Below, piece by piece: positions 16,797-24,997 of a DNA stretch of 64,000 nt; position 1 is the first letter of the stretch, and every line of letters starts with the position of its first letter. Source of the DNA: JAICKM01 sp050998805 (GTDB lineage: Bacteria > Chloroflexota > Chloroflexia > QHBQ01 > JAICKM01). The notes below the pieces were generated by a model. It ran no database searches. It saw only the letters and a list, made by a program, of their open reading frames with translations, and was not told the DNA's origin. Both the position numbers and the translations under genes were made by a program. The stretch spans positions 32,456-96,455 of the forward strand of contig JBPCPV010000016.1 of the NCBI GenBank assembly GCA_050998805.1, in the 5' to 3' direction.

Positions 16797-16825
16797 AGGG
16801 TACACGGTTTCTCTCGGCGAGTCAA
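16797..16825 (-). promoter_or_regulatory. Candidate promoter of the M20/PRC-barrel operon
   Basis: On the minus strand TTGACT (16825-16820), 17-bp spacer, TACCCT (16802-16797). The repeats at 16745-16785 would lie in the 5' leader. Confidence 0.45.
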
Positions 16826-16868
16826 CGTGGGCAAATGGTGGTGAAGCCTGAAGTGCGCGGGAGGATTA

Positions 16869-17436
16869 CCAGCGATTATCAGAACCCCCCGGCAGCTTTG
16901 AGGGGTCGCGTCAGGCATGGGGGTGGGCGGCTTTCTGATAATTCGTGCCTGGCAGGTTATACTGAAGCATCTTTTCCGAATAGGCAGTATGATCTGGGGG
17001 CGCATCGGTCTTTCGACGGATTTTTGGCGTTTTGAACTCCGAACTGCGAGTGCATGGCGATCAGCTCCTTTTTTCGTGCGTAAATCTCGCGCTATTTTTA
17101 CCCTCTCACTTTATATATCCATTTCGAGGGGCATTTACTGCCAAGTTTGGGGGCAAAACGGCCCTGCTGGAGCGAAGATACTCCGAAAGACCTAGACGAG
17201 CGACGAGTTTTGAGTTTTGAGTTATGAATTACGGAGGCTGGCGGGACTGCGGCGGGACGGTTGGGGAGATGGGTGGGTGGGCGGCGCGGCTTGACAAGCG
17301 GCCTATCCGACGGCTAGAATGAACCAGACGGCCCCCGACGGAGTTTTGAGTTTTGAGTTTTGAATTACGGCGGCTGGCGACTGACGGCTGATCGCTGACG
17401 GCTAGCACATCGAGCGCAGAGCGACTCTCCCACAGA
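16869..17436 (+). repeat. Composite dispersed noncoding element, copy 1
   Basis: This 748-bp spacer (16722-17470) contains no convincing gene. It shares several blocks, in the same order, with 55090-55651: a 16-nt box (ccagcgattatcagaa) at 16869-16884; a core at 17000-17198 bounded by GGTCTTTCG (17007-17015) and its inverse CGAAAGACC (17184-17192); and a 25-nt box at 17412-17436. Within the core, 17045-17124 matches 55221-55300 at 77 of 80 positions. Copy 1 has a longer insert between box and core that includes TTCTGATAA, complementary to the box's TTATCAGAA. The core has T-runs and TTTATATAT. It could be a non-autonomous mobile element or a structured RNA. Confidence 0.8.
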
Positions 17437-17463
17437 TGTCGGCTACGCACTACGCACTACGCA
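17207..17463 (+). repeat. Heptanucleotide arrays before the kinase gene
   Basis: GTTTTGA units at 17207-17227 (the third reads GTTATGA) and three perfect units at 17343-17363. CTGACGG, CTGATCG, CTGACGG, CTAGCAC at 17381-17408. Three perfect CTACGCA units at 17443-17463, ending seven bases before the kinase ATG. Confidence 0.85.
17291..17320 (+). promoter_or_regulatory. Candidate promoter of the kinase/beta-helix gene
   Basis: TTGACA 17291-17296, 18-bp spacer, TAGAAT 17315-17320. The leader would be about 145 nt and contain the heptamer arrays. No Shine-Dalgarno precedes the ATG at 17471. Confidence 0.55.
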
Positions 17464-17470
17464 TACCGAT

Positions 17471-20400
17471 ATGCCTATCCCCTCTACATTTGACCCCACG
17501 AGCTTGCTGGGGCAGAATATCGGCGGCAACCTCTTGAAGGAGGTCGTCGGCATGAGCAACGCGGTGGTCTACCGGGCGGTGCGCGAAAGCAATGGGGAGG
17601 ATGTGGCGTTCAAGCTGCTGGCGTGGCCGGGTGGTGAGGTGGACGCGAAGGCGCTGCGGCGCTTTAAGCGGGAGATCGAGACACTGCGCGAAGCGCGGCA
17701 TAAGGCGATCATTGACATCTATGATTGGCACCCCGACGGCCCGTATATCTACTTGGTGATGGAGTATTGCGAAGGAACTCTGGGAGAATGGATGCGGACG
17801 CAGCGCGGGCAGCTGAGGCTGAACGACATCCTTACTATCGCGGAGCTGGTGGCGGGTGCGCTCGATTGCTTGCACGAGAGCACGTCGCCAATCGTGCATC
17901 ACGACATCAAGCCGGCCAACATCCTCCACAAGGGGCGTAACTGGTACATCGCCGACTTCGGCATCGCGCGCCCGGAGGCAGATGCCTCCGGGAGCGATAG
18001 CCAGTGGCCGCTCACGCCGCAATACGCTGCGCCGGAGCAGCTCAACCACGGGAGAGTGAGCGCGAAAGCCGATATCTACTGCTTCGGGCTGGTGGTCTAC
18101 GAGATGCTGGCCGGCGGTTGGGTGCTCGGCGAGCGGAACACAGATTGGGCATACGATATACCCCCGCTCTCGACCTACCGTAGCGATCTGCCGGCTGGTG
18201 TGGACGAACTGTTCCGCCGATGGCTGGCGGCGGAGCCGACAAGCCGCCCATCGCGCGCGCTGGATGCGGTGCGAGAACTCGCGGCGTGCGCGGGTATACT
18301 GAGCGAACCCGCGCTTTCGCGGCTATACGAGATGGCGGCGAAGATCGCGGCAGGGCCTCGGAGCGCGGCGGAGTGGGGCCTTGCCGCTGAACTGCTGAAT
18401 GCGATCAGGCTCGACGAGCCGTCGTTCAGCGACCCGCTCGGGCTGGGGGCGATCCTCTCTTCGCTAGGGGAAGTGACCGGAGGGAAAGCGACGACGGGGC
18501 GGCAGCAGGCGGGTTACACAGGGGAACACCCGGCGGGCTTCTACAGCGATAAGACGACGGCGGCACCGGCGCTTGTTGAGGCAGGGGAACCGGATGCAGC
18601 AGAGGCGCGCAAGCTGCGCCCGCCGTCGGAAGGCGGGGGCCTGTTCGCGCCGCGCTCGCGGGCGAACGCGGGGAGCACGCTGGTCGTGCCAGCGAACAGC
18701 CGTTGGGAGGGGGCGATATTTGGGCGGAACATCGTGGTCGAGCGGGGAGCGCGGGTGGAGGGGGCGGTCTACAGCCTCGGCGGGCTGACGCTGGGCGAGG
18801 GCAGCGTAGTGGACGGCGCGGTGATCGCGGGAGGGCGGATCGAGGCGGGAGCGGAGAGCCGCTTCACCGACGCCGGCGGGGTTCATGGGGGGAGCATCGA
18901 GCTGGGGCAGGGGGCGAGAGTCGCGGGGGTGGTGTCGGCGAGCGGAGGGTGTTCGGCTGCGCCCGGCGTCGAGGCGGGGGGGCTGCTGGCGGAGGGGCCG
19001 GTATCGGTACATGGCGGGGCGCGGTTCGGCGCGGCGAGCATAGGCAGCGCGACCGGGAAGGTGGAGACGGAGAGCGCGGTGTCGCTGGGCGGCGTCTACG
19101 CGGGTGGCGAGAGCGTCCATGCATGGACTCCGGGAGGTGGGCAAGCCATGGGGGCGGGTCATGTACTGACCAGCCTGCTGACACGACGGGCGCGGGCGCA
19201 GGCCGAGGCGGCGGTGAGAACAGCAGATCGGCCGGCCGCGCTCGCGACCCCCAACCGCGCCGTGGAGGCCGGCACTCCATCGCTAGAAGCGGCGACCGGG
19301 GCGGTTGGGCTGGCGCGCTACCTGGTGGCGGCCTTGCGGCCCGACCCCGACGCCCCGCCCGACGGCCTTCCGTCCGAGGGATGGGAAGGGCCGTTGGCGG
19401 GGGCATGGATGCTCGACCAAGCCTGGCGGGAGTTCGTGAGGGGGCTACGGGTGCCGGGGGTTTGCGCGGGGCTGCTGACGGTGTTCTGCTGGGGGGGCGC
19501 GGCCTGGCTGGCCGGGCGCGCGCCGCAGGCCGCGGGCGGGATGCTGCTGGTCTGGGTGGGGGTGATACTGACAGCGGGGGGGCTGCTCTGGGCGTTGCGG
19601 CCCCAACCACTCGAGCTGGTGCGCCTCTGGTGGGCGTGGGAGACCTGGAGCATGGGCGGCGGCGCGGTGGTCTGGGACACGCTCGACCCGGGGAGGGGAC
19701 GGAGCGGCTGGGTCGAACCCGACGCGCCGTTGTCGCCGCTCACAAAGGGTGCCGAGCGGCTGTCGGAGGCGGGCGCGACGGATGCCGAGTTGCTGGGGAG
19801 GCTGACCGAACTCGGTGGCGCGCTCGAGGCGATGGCCTGGCAGGGCAGGCCGGGCCTGTTCGCGGGACGCGAGGAGGCGGCGGCGCTTGAGATCGCGCGG
19901 CTGGAGCTTGAGACTCCGGAGGCTGAGGCGTTGCGCGAATTGCCGGTGTTGGCGTCGCGGTTTGACGCAGGCGATGTGCGGGCGTGGGCCGGGAGGCTCG
20001 CGAGCTGGCCGGCCTACCAGGCAGAGGCGCGCGAGGTCTTGCGGGGGATCGAGTCCCACCTGAAGGCGTTCGACCCTGCGCTCGCCCGATGGAAGCAGAC
20101 GGCTCAGGAGGTTGCGGCACGCAACGAGGCGGCGATTGCGGCGCGGGCCGCGGCCGGGGAGCGGGCGGCGGCAGTCGCGGCGGAGGGGCTGGGCCTGCTT
20201 GACGAGGAGGCCGCACCCTACCTGGACAGGGTCTGGGATCTGCGTCTCAAGGGGGATAAGAAGCTGAGCGCCTATTATGAACATGCACGCGAAACGCTGG
20301 CGGCTGCAGACAAGCTGGCGGCGGGCCGCGCGGGGAACCACGAGGTGGTGACGGAGCGCGAACTCGGCAGGCAGAAGCAGGCGTTGGCGGAGATCAGGGC

Positions 20401-21865
20401 CGAGATCGAGAAGCTGGGCCAGCAATGGCAGGAGTTGGGGGAAGCGCATGATCAGGTCGGGGCGGATCTGCGGCGGGCCTGGAAGGATGCGCGCTCACGG
20501 GCGGCGCAGACGAACAAGGTCGGCAACATTTCGGTCATCCCCCTGCCGACGGCCCCCGAACAGGCGCTGAGGCGGCTGCCGCAGATCGCGCTGGACGCGA
20601 AGAACCTGGACGCGAGGGCCGACGAACTGCTGCGCGAACGGCTGAAAGACGAGCAGGAGTTGCCGACCGAGCTGGTCTGGCCGGAGTGGCCGCAGCGCCT
20701 CGATATGCCGTTGGAGGTACACGAGGCGGGGTATATCGGCCTGCTACGGAGGTTGGCGGACGAGCCGAGGCGGGTGAGCAGGTGCAGCGAAAAGCTCGAC
20801 AAGTTGCAATCGGATGTGAAGCGGATGCGGGAGATAGCCGAGGGGGCAGCCCGCGCACTGGCCGAGGCGCAGGCGGCTGCGGGGGGCGCGGCCGCCGACC
20901 AGCAGACGAGCGCGAAAGCCGAGGCGGACGCGCTTGCCGCGCACCTGACAAAGCGCGCCAGGGAGCTTGAACTGCTGCAAGGCAGGCTGGGCTATGCGAG
21001 GAACGCTTACCGAGATGTGATGGACATGCTCGATACCGCGTTGCGGGGCGGGCGGGGGCCGACGTGGGCAGAAGGCCGTTTGTGCGGGCAGCGGTACACG
21101 AAACTGGCCGCCGACTGGGAGACGACGGCACCGAGGGTGGAGAGGGCAAAGGAGATGCACGATGCCGCCCAACAGGAGGTGGAGCGTATCCGCGAGGAGG
21201 GGGAGGCCGCGCAGAAGCGGCTTGCTCAGGCAGAAGAAGACCTGTTGGCCTACAGCCGGATGTATGCTGAGAACGAAGCGGCGGCCCTTTGCCTGCCGAC
21301 GGAGCAGCTACGTGCGATACACAAGGCGACAGCAGCAAGCATGGCCGAGCACGCGGGGCGGCTCACGGCGCTGGCGGCCTTCGAGCGCGACTGCTCAGAC
21401 CTGAAGATCCGCGCCGGTGACGGGCTGCGCGAGCGGATACGCGGCCTGGCGGGGCTAGCGTCGGGCCGGATAGATGAGACGATAGACGCGCGTGCCGCAG
21501 CACTCTGGCCGTCAGATGCTTGGCCGGCCAGCGACACGTGCTACCTGCTGCCGGTCTGGATGCTGCGCTACCGGCCGGTTGGCAGGCGACAGGCGACGCG
21601 GCTGCTGGCGGTGACGCCGGGGAGCGTGCGAGCGCGGGTCAAGAGAGGGGGCATCGGGGGCAGCTTCGCCTTGATCTCGGGCTTCGAGATCGTGCCGCTG
21701 CCGGGCCTGGCGGCCGGCTTTGAGGCCGACCTGCTCACGGAGATGGAGAGAAGGCTGACGCTGACGCCATTGCTGGGGGAGAACCTCGCGCCGGACCTGG
21801 CGGAGAGGTGGAAGCCGCTGGTGGAGCGGGGGCTTGTGTCGGGCTGGTTGGCGCGGTTGGTCTGA
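17471..21865 (+). CDS. Ser/Thr kinase fused to bactofilin-like beta-helix, membrane helices and coiled coil
   Basis: A 1464-residue protein. Kinase domain at about 20-270: VAFK (Lys48), catalytic loop HHDIKPAN (Asp145, Lys147, Asn150), DFG at 162-164, APE at 187-189. The glycine loop is degenerate (VVGMSNAVVY) and HRD reads HHD, but the catalytic residues are intact. Residues 400-550 form short Gly/Val/Ala repeats (RVEGAVYSLGGLTLGEGSVV) typical of bactofilin-type beta-helices. Two membrane helices lie at about 661-681 and 688-708. Residues about 840-1330 are Ala/Glu/Arg-rich heptads, probably coiled coil, and a globular C-terminus follows (about 1340-1464). The gene stands alone and converges on the GNAT gene. 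It may assemble on the membrane and phosphorylate FHA partners; that is inference. Confidence 0.8.
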   Translation: MPIPSTFDPTSLLGQNIGGNLLKEVVGMSNAVVYRAVRESNGEDVAFKLLAWPGGEVDAKALRRFKREIETLREARHKAIIDIYDWHPDGPYIYLVMEYCEGTLGEWMRTQRGQLRLNDILTIAELVAGALDCLHESTSPIVHHDIKPANILHKGRNWYIADFGIARPEADASGSDSQWPLTPQYAAPEQLNHGRVSAKADIYCFGLVVYEMLAGGWVLGERNTDWAYDIPPLSTYRSDLPAGVDELFRRWLAAEPTSRPSRALDAVRELAACAGILSEPALSRLYEMAAKIAAGPRSAAEWGLAAELLNAIRLDEPSFSDPLGLGAILSSLGEVTGGKATTGRQQAGYTGEHPAGFYSDKTTAAPALVEAGEPDAAEARKLRPPSEGGGLFAPRSRANAGSTLVVPANSRWEGAIFGRNIVVERGARVEGAVYSLGGLTLGEGSVVDGAVIAGGRIEAGAESRFTDAGGVHGGSIELGQGARVAGVVSASGGCSAAPGVEAGGLLAEGPVSVHGGARFGAASIGSATGKVETESAVSLGGVYAGGESVHAWTPGGGQAMGAGHVLTSLLTRRARAQAEAAVRTADRPAALATPNRAVEAGTPSLEAATGAVGLARYLVAALRPDPDAPPDGLPSEGWEGPLAGAWMLDQAWREFVRGLRVPGVCAGLLTVFCWGGAAWLAGRAPQAAGGMLLVWVGVILTAGGLLWALRPQPLELVRLWWAWETWSMGGGAVVWDTLDPGRGRSGWVEPDAPLSPLTKGAERLSEAGATDAELLGRLTELGGALEAMAWQGRPGLFAGREEAAALEIARLELETPEAEALRELPVLASRFDAGDVRAWAGRLASWPAYQAEAREVLRGIESHLKAFDPALARWKQTAQEVAARNEAAIAARAAAGERAAAVAAEGLGLLDEEAAPYLDRVWDLRLKGDKKLSAYYEHARETLAAADKLAAGRAGNHEVVTERELGRQKQALAEIRAEIEKLGQQWQELGEAHDQVGADLRRAWKDARSRAAQTNKVGNISVIPLPTAPEQALRRLPQIALDAKNLDARADELLRERLKDEQELPTELVWPEWPQRLDMPLEVHEAGYIGLLRRLADEPRRVSRCSEKLDKLQSDVKRMREIAEGAARALAEAQAAAGGAAADQQTSAKAEADALAAHLTKRARELELLQGRLGYARNAYRDVMDMLDTALRGGRGPTWAEGRLCGQRYTKLAADWETTAPRVERAKEMHDAAQQEVERIREEGEAAQKRLAQAEEDLLAYSRMYAENEAAALCLPTEQLRAIHKATAASMAEHAGRLTALAAFERDCSDLKIRAGDGLRERIRGLAGLASGRIDETIDARAAALWPSDAWPASDTCYLLPVWMLRYRPVGRRQATRLLAVTPGSVRARVKRGGIGGSFALISGFEIVPLPGLAAGFEADLLTEMERRLTLTPLLGENLAPDLAERWKPLVERGLVSGWLARLV

Positions 21866-21866
21866 T

Positions 21867-22409
21867 TCAGGCGGGCCAGTCGGCCTCCAGCATGGAGTAG
21901 ATCACGAGATCTACGAAGTGGTCGTAGAGCCATTCGGCCTCGCGCAAGACGCCGTCCTGCCGGAAGCCGAGGCGTTCGGGTATGGCGCGGCTGCGGGTGT
22001 TGCCGGGCGCGCAGAGGATCTCGACGCGGTGCAGGCCGTCTTCGCGGAAGGCGTGGGCGACCAAGCCGCGCGCGGAGCGGGTCATAAGGCCCCTGCCCTG
22101 GGCGTCGGCGGCGAGCCAGTAGCCTATCTCGGTGGAGCGGTTGACGCGATCCAGGTAGTTGTAACTGATGATACCGACGAGGCGGCCCTCAAACCAGACT
22201 CCGGCCGTCACGGTGCCGTCCTCGGCCCATGCGGACCGGCGGCTGGCGATGAAGGTGGCGGCATCGGCGACCGACGACTCTTGATCAAGCCAGCCCATCC
22301 ATTGGCGGAGGTGGTCGCGGTTGGCGTTGATCAGCGCGTACATCTCTTTGGCGTCCGGCTCCTCCAGTTGGCGGAGTGCGAGGCCGTCTCCCAAGTCTAA
22401 GCTAAACAT
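21867..22409 (-). CDS. GNAT acetyltransferase (RimJ/RimL-like)
   Basis: A 180-residue GNAT protein. GLALRQLEEPDAKEMYALI is the RimJ/RimL-type N-terminus. TEIGYWLAADAQGRGLMTRSAR is the strand-4 and acetyl-CoA pyrophosphate loop (Q-G-R-G-L). GNTRSRAIPERLGFRQDG is the conserved C-terminal helix and strand. These enzymes acetylate N-termini of ribosomal proteins or small amines. ATG 22409 with GGGAGG is chosen over 22442, which would overlap the metallo-hydrolase gene. It is last in a three-gene unit with the hydrolase and ABC exporter. Confidence 0.9.
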   Translation of the reverse strand: MFSLDLGDGLALRQLEEPDAKEMYALINANRDHLRQWMGWLDQESSVADAATFIASRRSAWAEDGTVTAGVWFEGRLVGIISYNYLDRVNRSTEIGYWLAADAQGRGLMTRSARGLVAHAFREDGLHRVEILCAPGNTRSRAIPERLGFRQDGVLREAEWLYDHFVDLVIYSMLEADWPA

Positions 22410-22429
22410 GAGTCCTCCCTGCTGGCTGC

Positions 22430-23017
22430 TCACATGTGCCATGCCAGCCCGTGGCCGGGGTAGATGGTGATTACCCGTTTGGCGCGGATGCGCGCCCAGC
22501 TCTGATGGGCTAGGTCTGTGGGGTCTTGGGGTACGATCTGTGGGGGCGTGAGGTCGCCGGTGAAGGCGGCTCCCTCGTCAAGGATCAGCGTAACGCTGTC
22601 GTCGGAGTGGCCGGGCGTGCTGATAATCTCTCCTTGGATACCTATGCGCGCCAGAAAAGCGCGGCTCTCGCCTACGCTGAGGAGGGTGTTGTCGCCCAGC
22701 TCAACGTCAACGTACTTGTCCTTCGGCTTGACGTAAGTCCGCAGGAGGAGGATGCCGGCAAGCTGGGTGTCCATCAGGATGAGCCTGACGCCGAGGCGCT
22801 TTAGCGGCTGCACAAGCCCTGCGTGGTCGGGGTGATAATGGGTTGCCAGCTGGTAGGGGATGTCGGCCAGGGCGATGCCCATCCGCCGGCATGTGTGCTG
22901 CATCGTGGAGAGGGTGCCCGGCCATCCTGCGTCCACGAGCAGCCTCGGGGCGGTGTCTGCAAGCACGTAATAGTTGGTCGAGCGATAGCCGACATTGACG
23001 ATGTTCATCTGGATCAC
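22430..23017 (-). CDS. MBL-fold metallo-hydrolase
   Basis: A 195-residue metallo-beta-lactamase-fold hydrolase. The dinuclear zinc motif is THYHPDHAG (HxHxDH). Further ligands are His in STPGHSDDS, Asp in FTGDLTPP, and His in YPGHG. It lacks extra domains, so the substrate (thioester, lactone, phosphodiester) is open. GTG 23017 overlaps the TGA of the ABC exporter gene; ATG 23008 is an alternative. Confidence 0.87.
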   Translation of the reverse strand: MIQMNIVNVGYRSTNYYVLADTAPRLLVDAGWPGTLSTMQHTCRRMGIALADIPYQLATHYHPDHAGLVQPLKRLGVRLILMDTQLAGILLLRTYVKPKDKYVDVELGDNTLLSVGESRAFLARIGIQGEIISTPGHSDDSVTLILDEGAAFTGDLTPPQIVPQDPTDLAHQSWARIRAKRVITIYPGHGLAWHM

Positions 23018-24849
23018 GTCCCGGCATAGTTGCCGATAAGCAGCTCGAGGTCCGGCAGAGGGCTGTCCTGGTCGAGGGACTGGACGGCTCGGTAGCCGGT
23101 GTAGAGACGGTGGTAGAGGCCCTCGCGCGCGAGGAGTTCGCTGTGGGTGCCCTGCTCGACGATGCGCCCGGCATTCATCACCACGATGCGGTCGGCTTTC
23201 TCGACCGTGGTGAGGCGGTGGGCGATGATCACCACGGTGCGGCTCTGCATCAGGCGCTCGAGGGCGTACTTGATCAGCGCCTCGCTCTCGTTGTCGAGCG
23301 AGGACGTGGCCTCGTCGAGGATCAGGATGCGGGGGTCGCGGAGGAGGGAGCGGGCGATGGCGACGCGCTGGCGCTGGCCGCCGGAGAGCTTCACGCCCCG
23401 CTCTCCGATGACGGTGTTGAGGCCGTCGGAGAGTTCGGAGATCAGCCCGCCGAGGTTCGCGGCGCGAGCGGCGGCCTCGACCTCTGCGAGGGGCGCGCCG
23501 AGCTTGCCGTAGCTGATGTTGTCGCGGAGGGTGCCGCCGAAAAGGAGCGGGTCTTGCGGGACGACGCCGATCTGCCCGCGCAGGTCGCGGATCTTGACGC
23601 CGCGCACGTCGTGGCCGTCCACGAGCACGCGGCCCGACTGCACGTCGTAGAAGCGGGGGATCAGCCCGGCGAGGGTTGTCTTGCCGGCACCGCTTGGGCC
23701 GACCAGGGCGACCACCTGCCCCGGCTCGATCTGCAACGAGAGGTCGTGGATCACTTCGGGGCCGGAGCTGTAGGCGAAGCCGACGTGCTCGAAAGTGATC
23801 GCGCCCTCTATCGCGGGCAGGGGAACGGCGTCGGGGGCCTCGGCGACCTCAACCTGGGTGTCGAGCAGCTCGAATATGCGGGCCGCCGCGCCGCTCGCCG
23901 ACCGGAGCTGGGCGTAGGTCGTGCCGAGGTTGCCGAGCGGGCCCGAGACCATGAAGACGAGGGCCATCATCATCACGAGGCCACCGGGGGTCAGCCGGTG
24001 GGCCACCACCTCGCTGCCGCCGAACCAGAGCAGGCCGATCAGCACGCCGAAGCCGAGCATCGTCATGATCGGCCCGAAAGCCGCGCCGAGCCGAATCCGG
24101 CGGACGGCGATATCGAAGGTCCGCTCGACGGCCTCGCCGTAGCGGTCGGTTTCGTATTCTTCGCGGTTGAACGCCTTGACGACGCGGGGCGCGCTCAGGG
24201 TCTCTTCGAGCACGCTGGTGGCGTCGCCGAGCGCGGCCTGGGACTCCTGGGAGGTGGCTTCGAGCTTCTTGCCGAGGACGCGCGCTGCGAGGAGGACAGG
24301 CGGCACGAGGAGGGCGATGAGCAGGAGCAGCCGCCAGTCGAAGACGATGAGCAGCGCGGTGCCGCCGACCAGGGTGATTACCTGCTGGAAGGTGCCCGGC
24401 AGGTTGTTGGTGAGGCCGGCCTGGACCATCGTCACATCGTTGGAGAGCCGCGAGGTGAGTTCGCCGACGCGCTGGTTCTCATAGAAGGCGAGCGATAGGC
24501 TCTGTAGGTGCGAGAAGACGCGCCGCCGCAGGTCGGCGACAAGCCGCTCACCGACGTATGCGAGCAGGTAGGTTTGGCCGAAGTTCAGCACGGCGCTGAC
24601 CAACGCTACGGCGACCAACAGCATGATGTTGTTGAGCAGGATGTTGAGAGAGGCGACCCCGGTCAGGCTGTCCACAAGCCCGCGTAGCGAGAGGGGTATC
24701 GCCAGCGAGACGAGGCTGTTGAGGATGATGAGGGCGCTGCCGACTGCGAAGCGCGCCCAGTATGGGCGGACGAGCGCGAGCAGGCGCGGCAGCGGCGCAC
24801 TTACGGCCGTTGGGTGGGGTGCTTCGATTGCTGTCGCCTGTGCTGCCAA
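23014..24849 (-). CDS. ABC exporter, fused permease/ATPase (MsbA/LmrA type)
   Basis: A 611-residue half-transporter. Six membrane helices lie at about 30-310 and an ATPase at about 350-580, with Walker A GPSGAGKTT, signature LSGGQRQR, Walker B ILILDEATSSLD and H-loop AHRLTTV. It probably works as a homodimer exporting lipid or a hydrophobic drug. The start is TTG 24849 (AGAGAGG just upstream), divergent from pntAA with 148 bp between. The metallo-hydrolase and GNAT genes follow with overlap or short spacing. Confidence 0.92.
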   Translation of the reverse strand: MAAQATAIEAPHPTAVSAPLPRLLALVRPYWARFAVGSALIILNSLVSLAIPLSLRGLVDSLTGVASLNILLNNIMLLVAVALVSAVLNFGQTYLLAYVGERLVADLRRRVFSHLQSLSLAFYENQRVGELTSRLSNDVTMVQAGLTNNLPGTFQQVITLVGGTALLIVFDWRLLLLIALLVPPVLLAARVLGKKLEATSQESQAALGDATSVLEETLSAPRVVKAFNREEYETDRYGEAVERTFDIAVRRIRLGAAFGPIMTMLGFGVLIGLLWFGGSEVVAHRLTPGGLVMMMALVFMVSGPLGNLGTTYAQLRSASGAAARIFELLDTQVEVAEAPDAVPLPAIEGAITFEHVGFAYSSGPEVIHDLSLQIEPGQVVALVGPSGAGKTTLAGLIPRFYDVQSGRVLVDGHDVRGVKIRDLRGQIGVVPQDPLLFGGTLRDNISYGKLGAPLAEVEAAARAANLGGLISELSDGLNTVIGERGVKLSGGQRQRVAIARSLLRDPRILILDEATSSLDNESEALIKYALERLMQSRTVVIIAHRLTTVEKADRIVVMNAGRIVEQGTHSELLAREGLYHRLYTGYRAVQSLDQDSPLPDLELLIGNYAGT

Positions 24850-24898
24850 TTAACCTCTCTCCCTTCACAAACTACGTTTGGCGAGCCCGCTGGGTTTC

Positions 24899-24930
24899 TT
24901 GACACACAGGGCGGATTCTGATACAGTATC
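24899..24930 (+). promoter_or_regulatory. pnt promoter with overlapping palindrome
   Basis: TTGACA 24899-24904, 17-bp spacer, TACAGT 24922-24927 preceded by TGA. The -10 is embedded in GATACAGTATC (24920-24930), a 5-1-5 inverted repeat that could be an operator. The leader to ATG 24998 is about 65 nt. Confidence 0.6.
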
Positions 24931-24997
24931 TAGTCGGCAGCCGGAACAGCTGCCCGGCAACAGTCCATTATACCATATGCTAGAGGTGGGGAGCCTT

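Noticed and set aside
16835..17220. Short open frames across the composite repeat (66-92 codons).
   Set aside because: The two copies of the repeat differ by indels that break these frames, while nucleotide identity is kept; a noncoding role is more likely.
18464..20449. Several long antisense frames opposite the kinase/coiled-coil gene.
   Set aside because: Arg/Pro-rich translations without motifs, no ribosome sites; typical shadows of GC-rich coding sequence.
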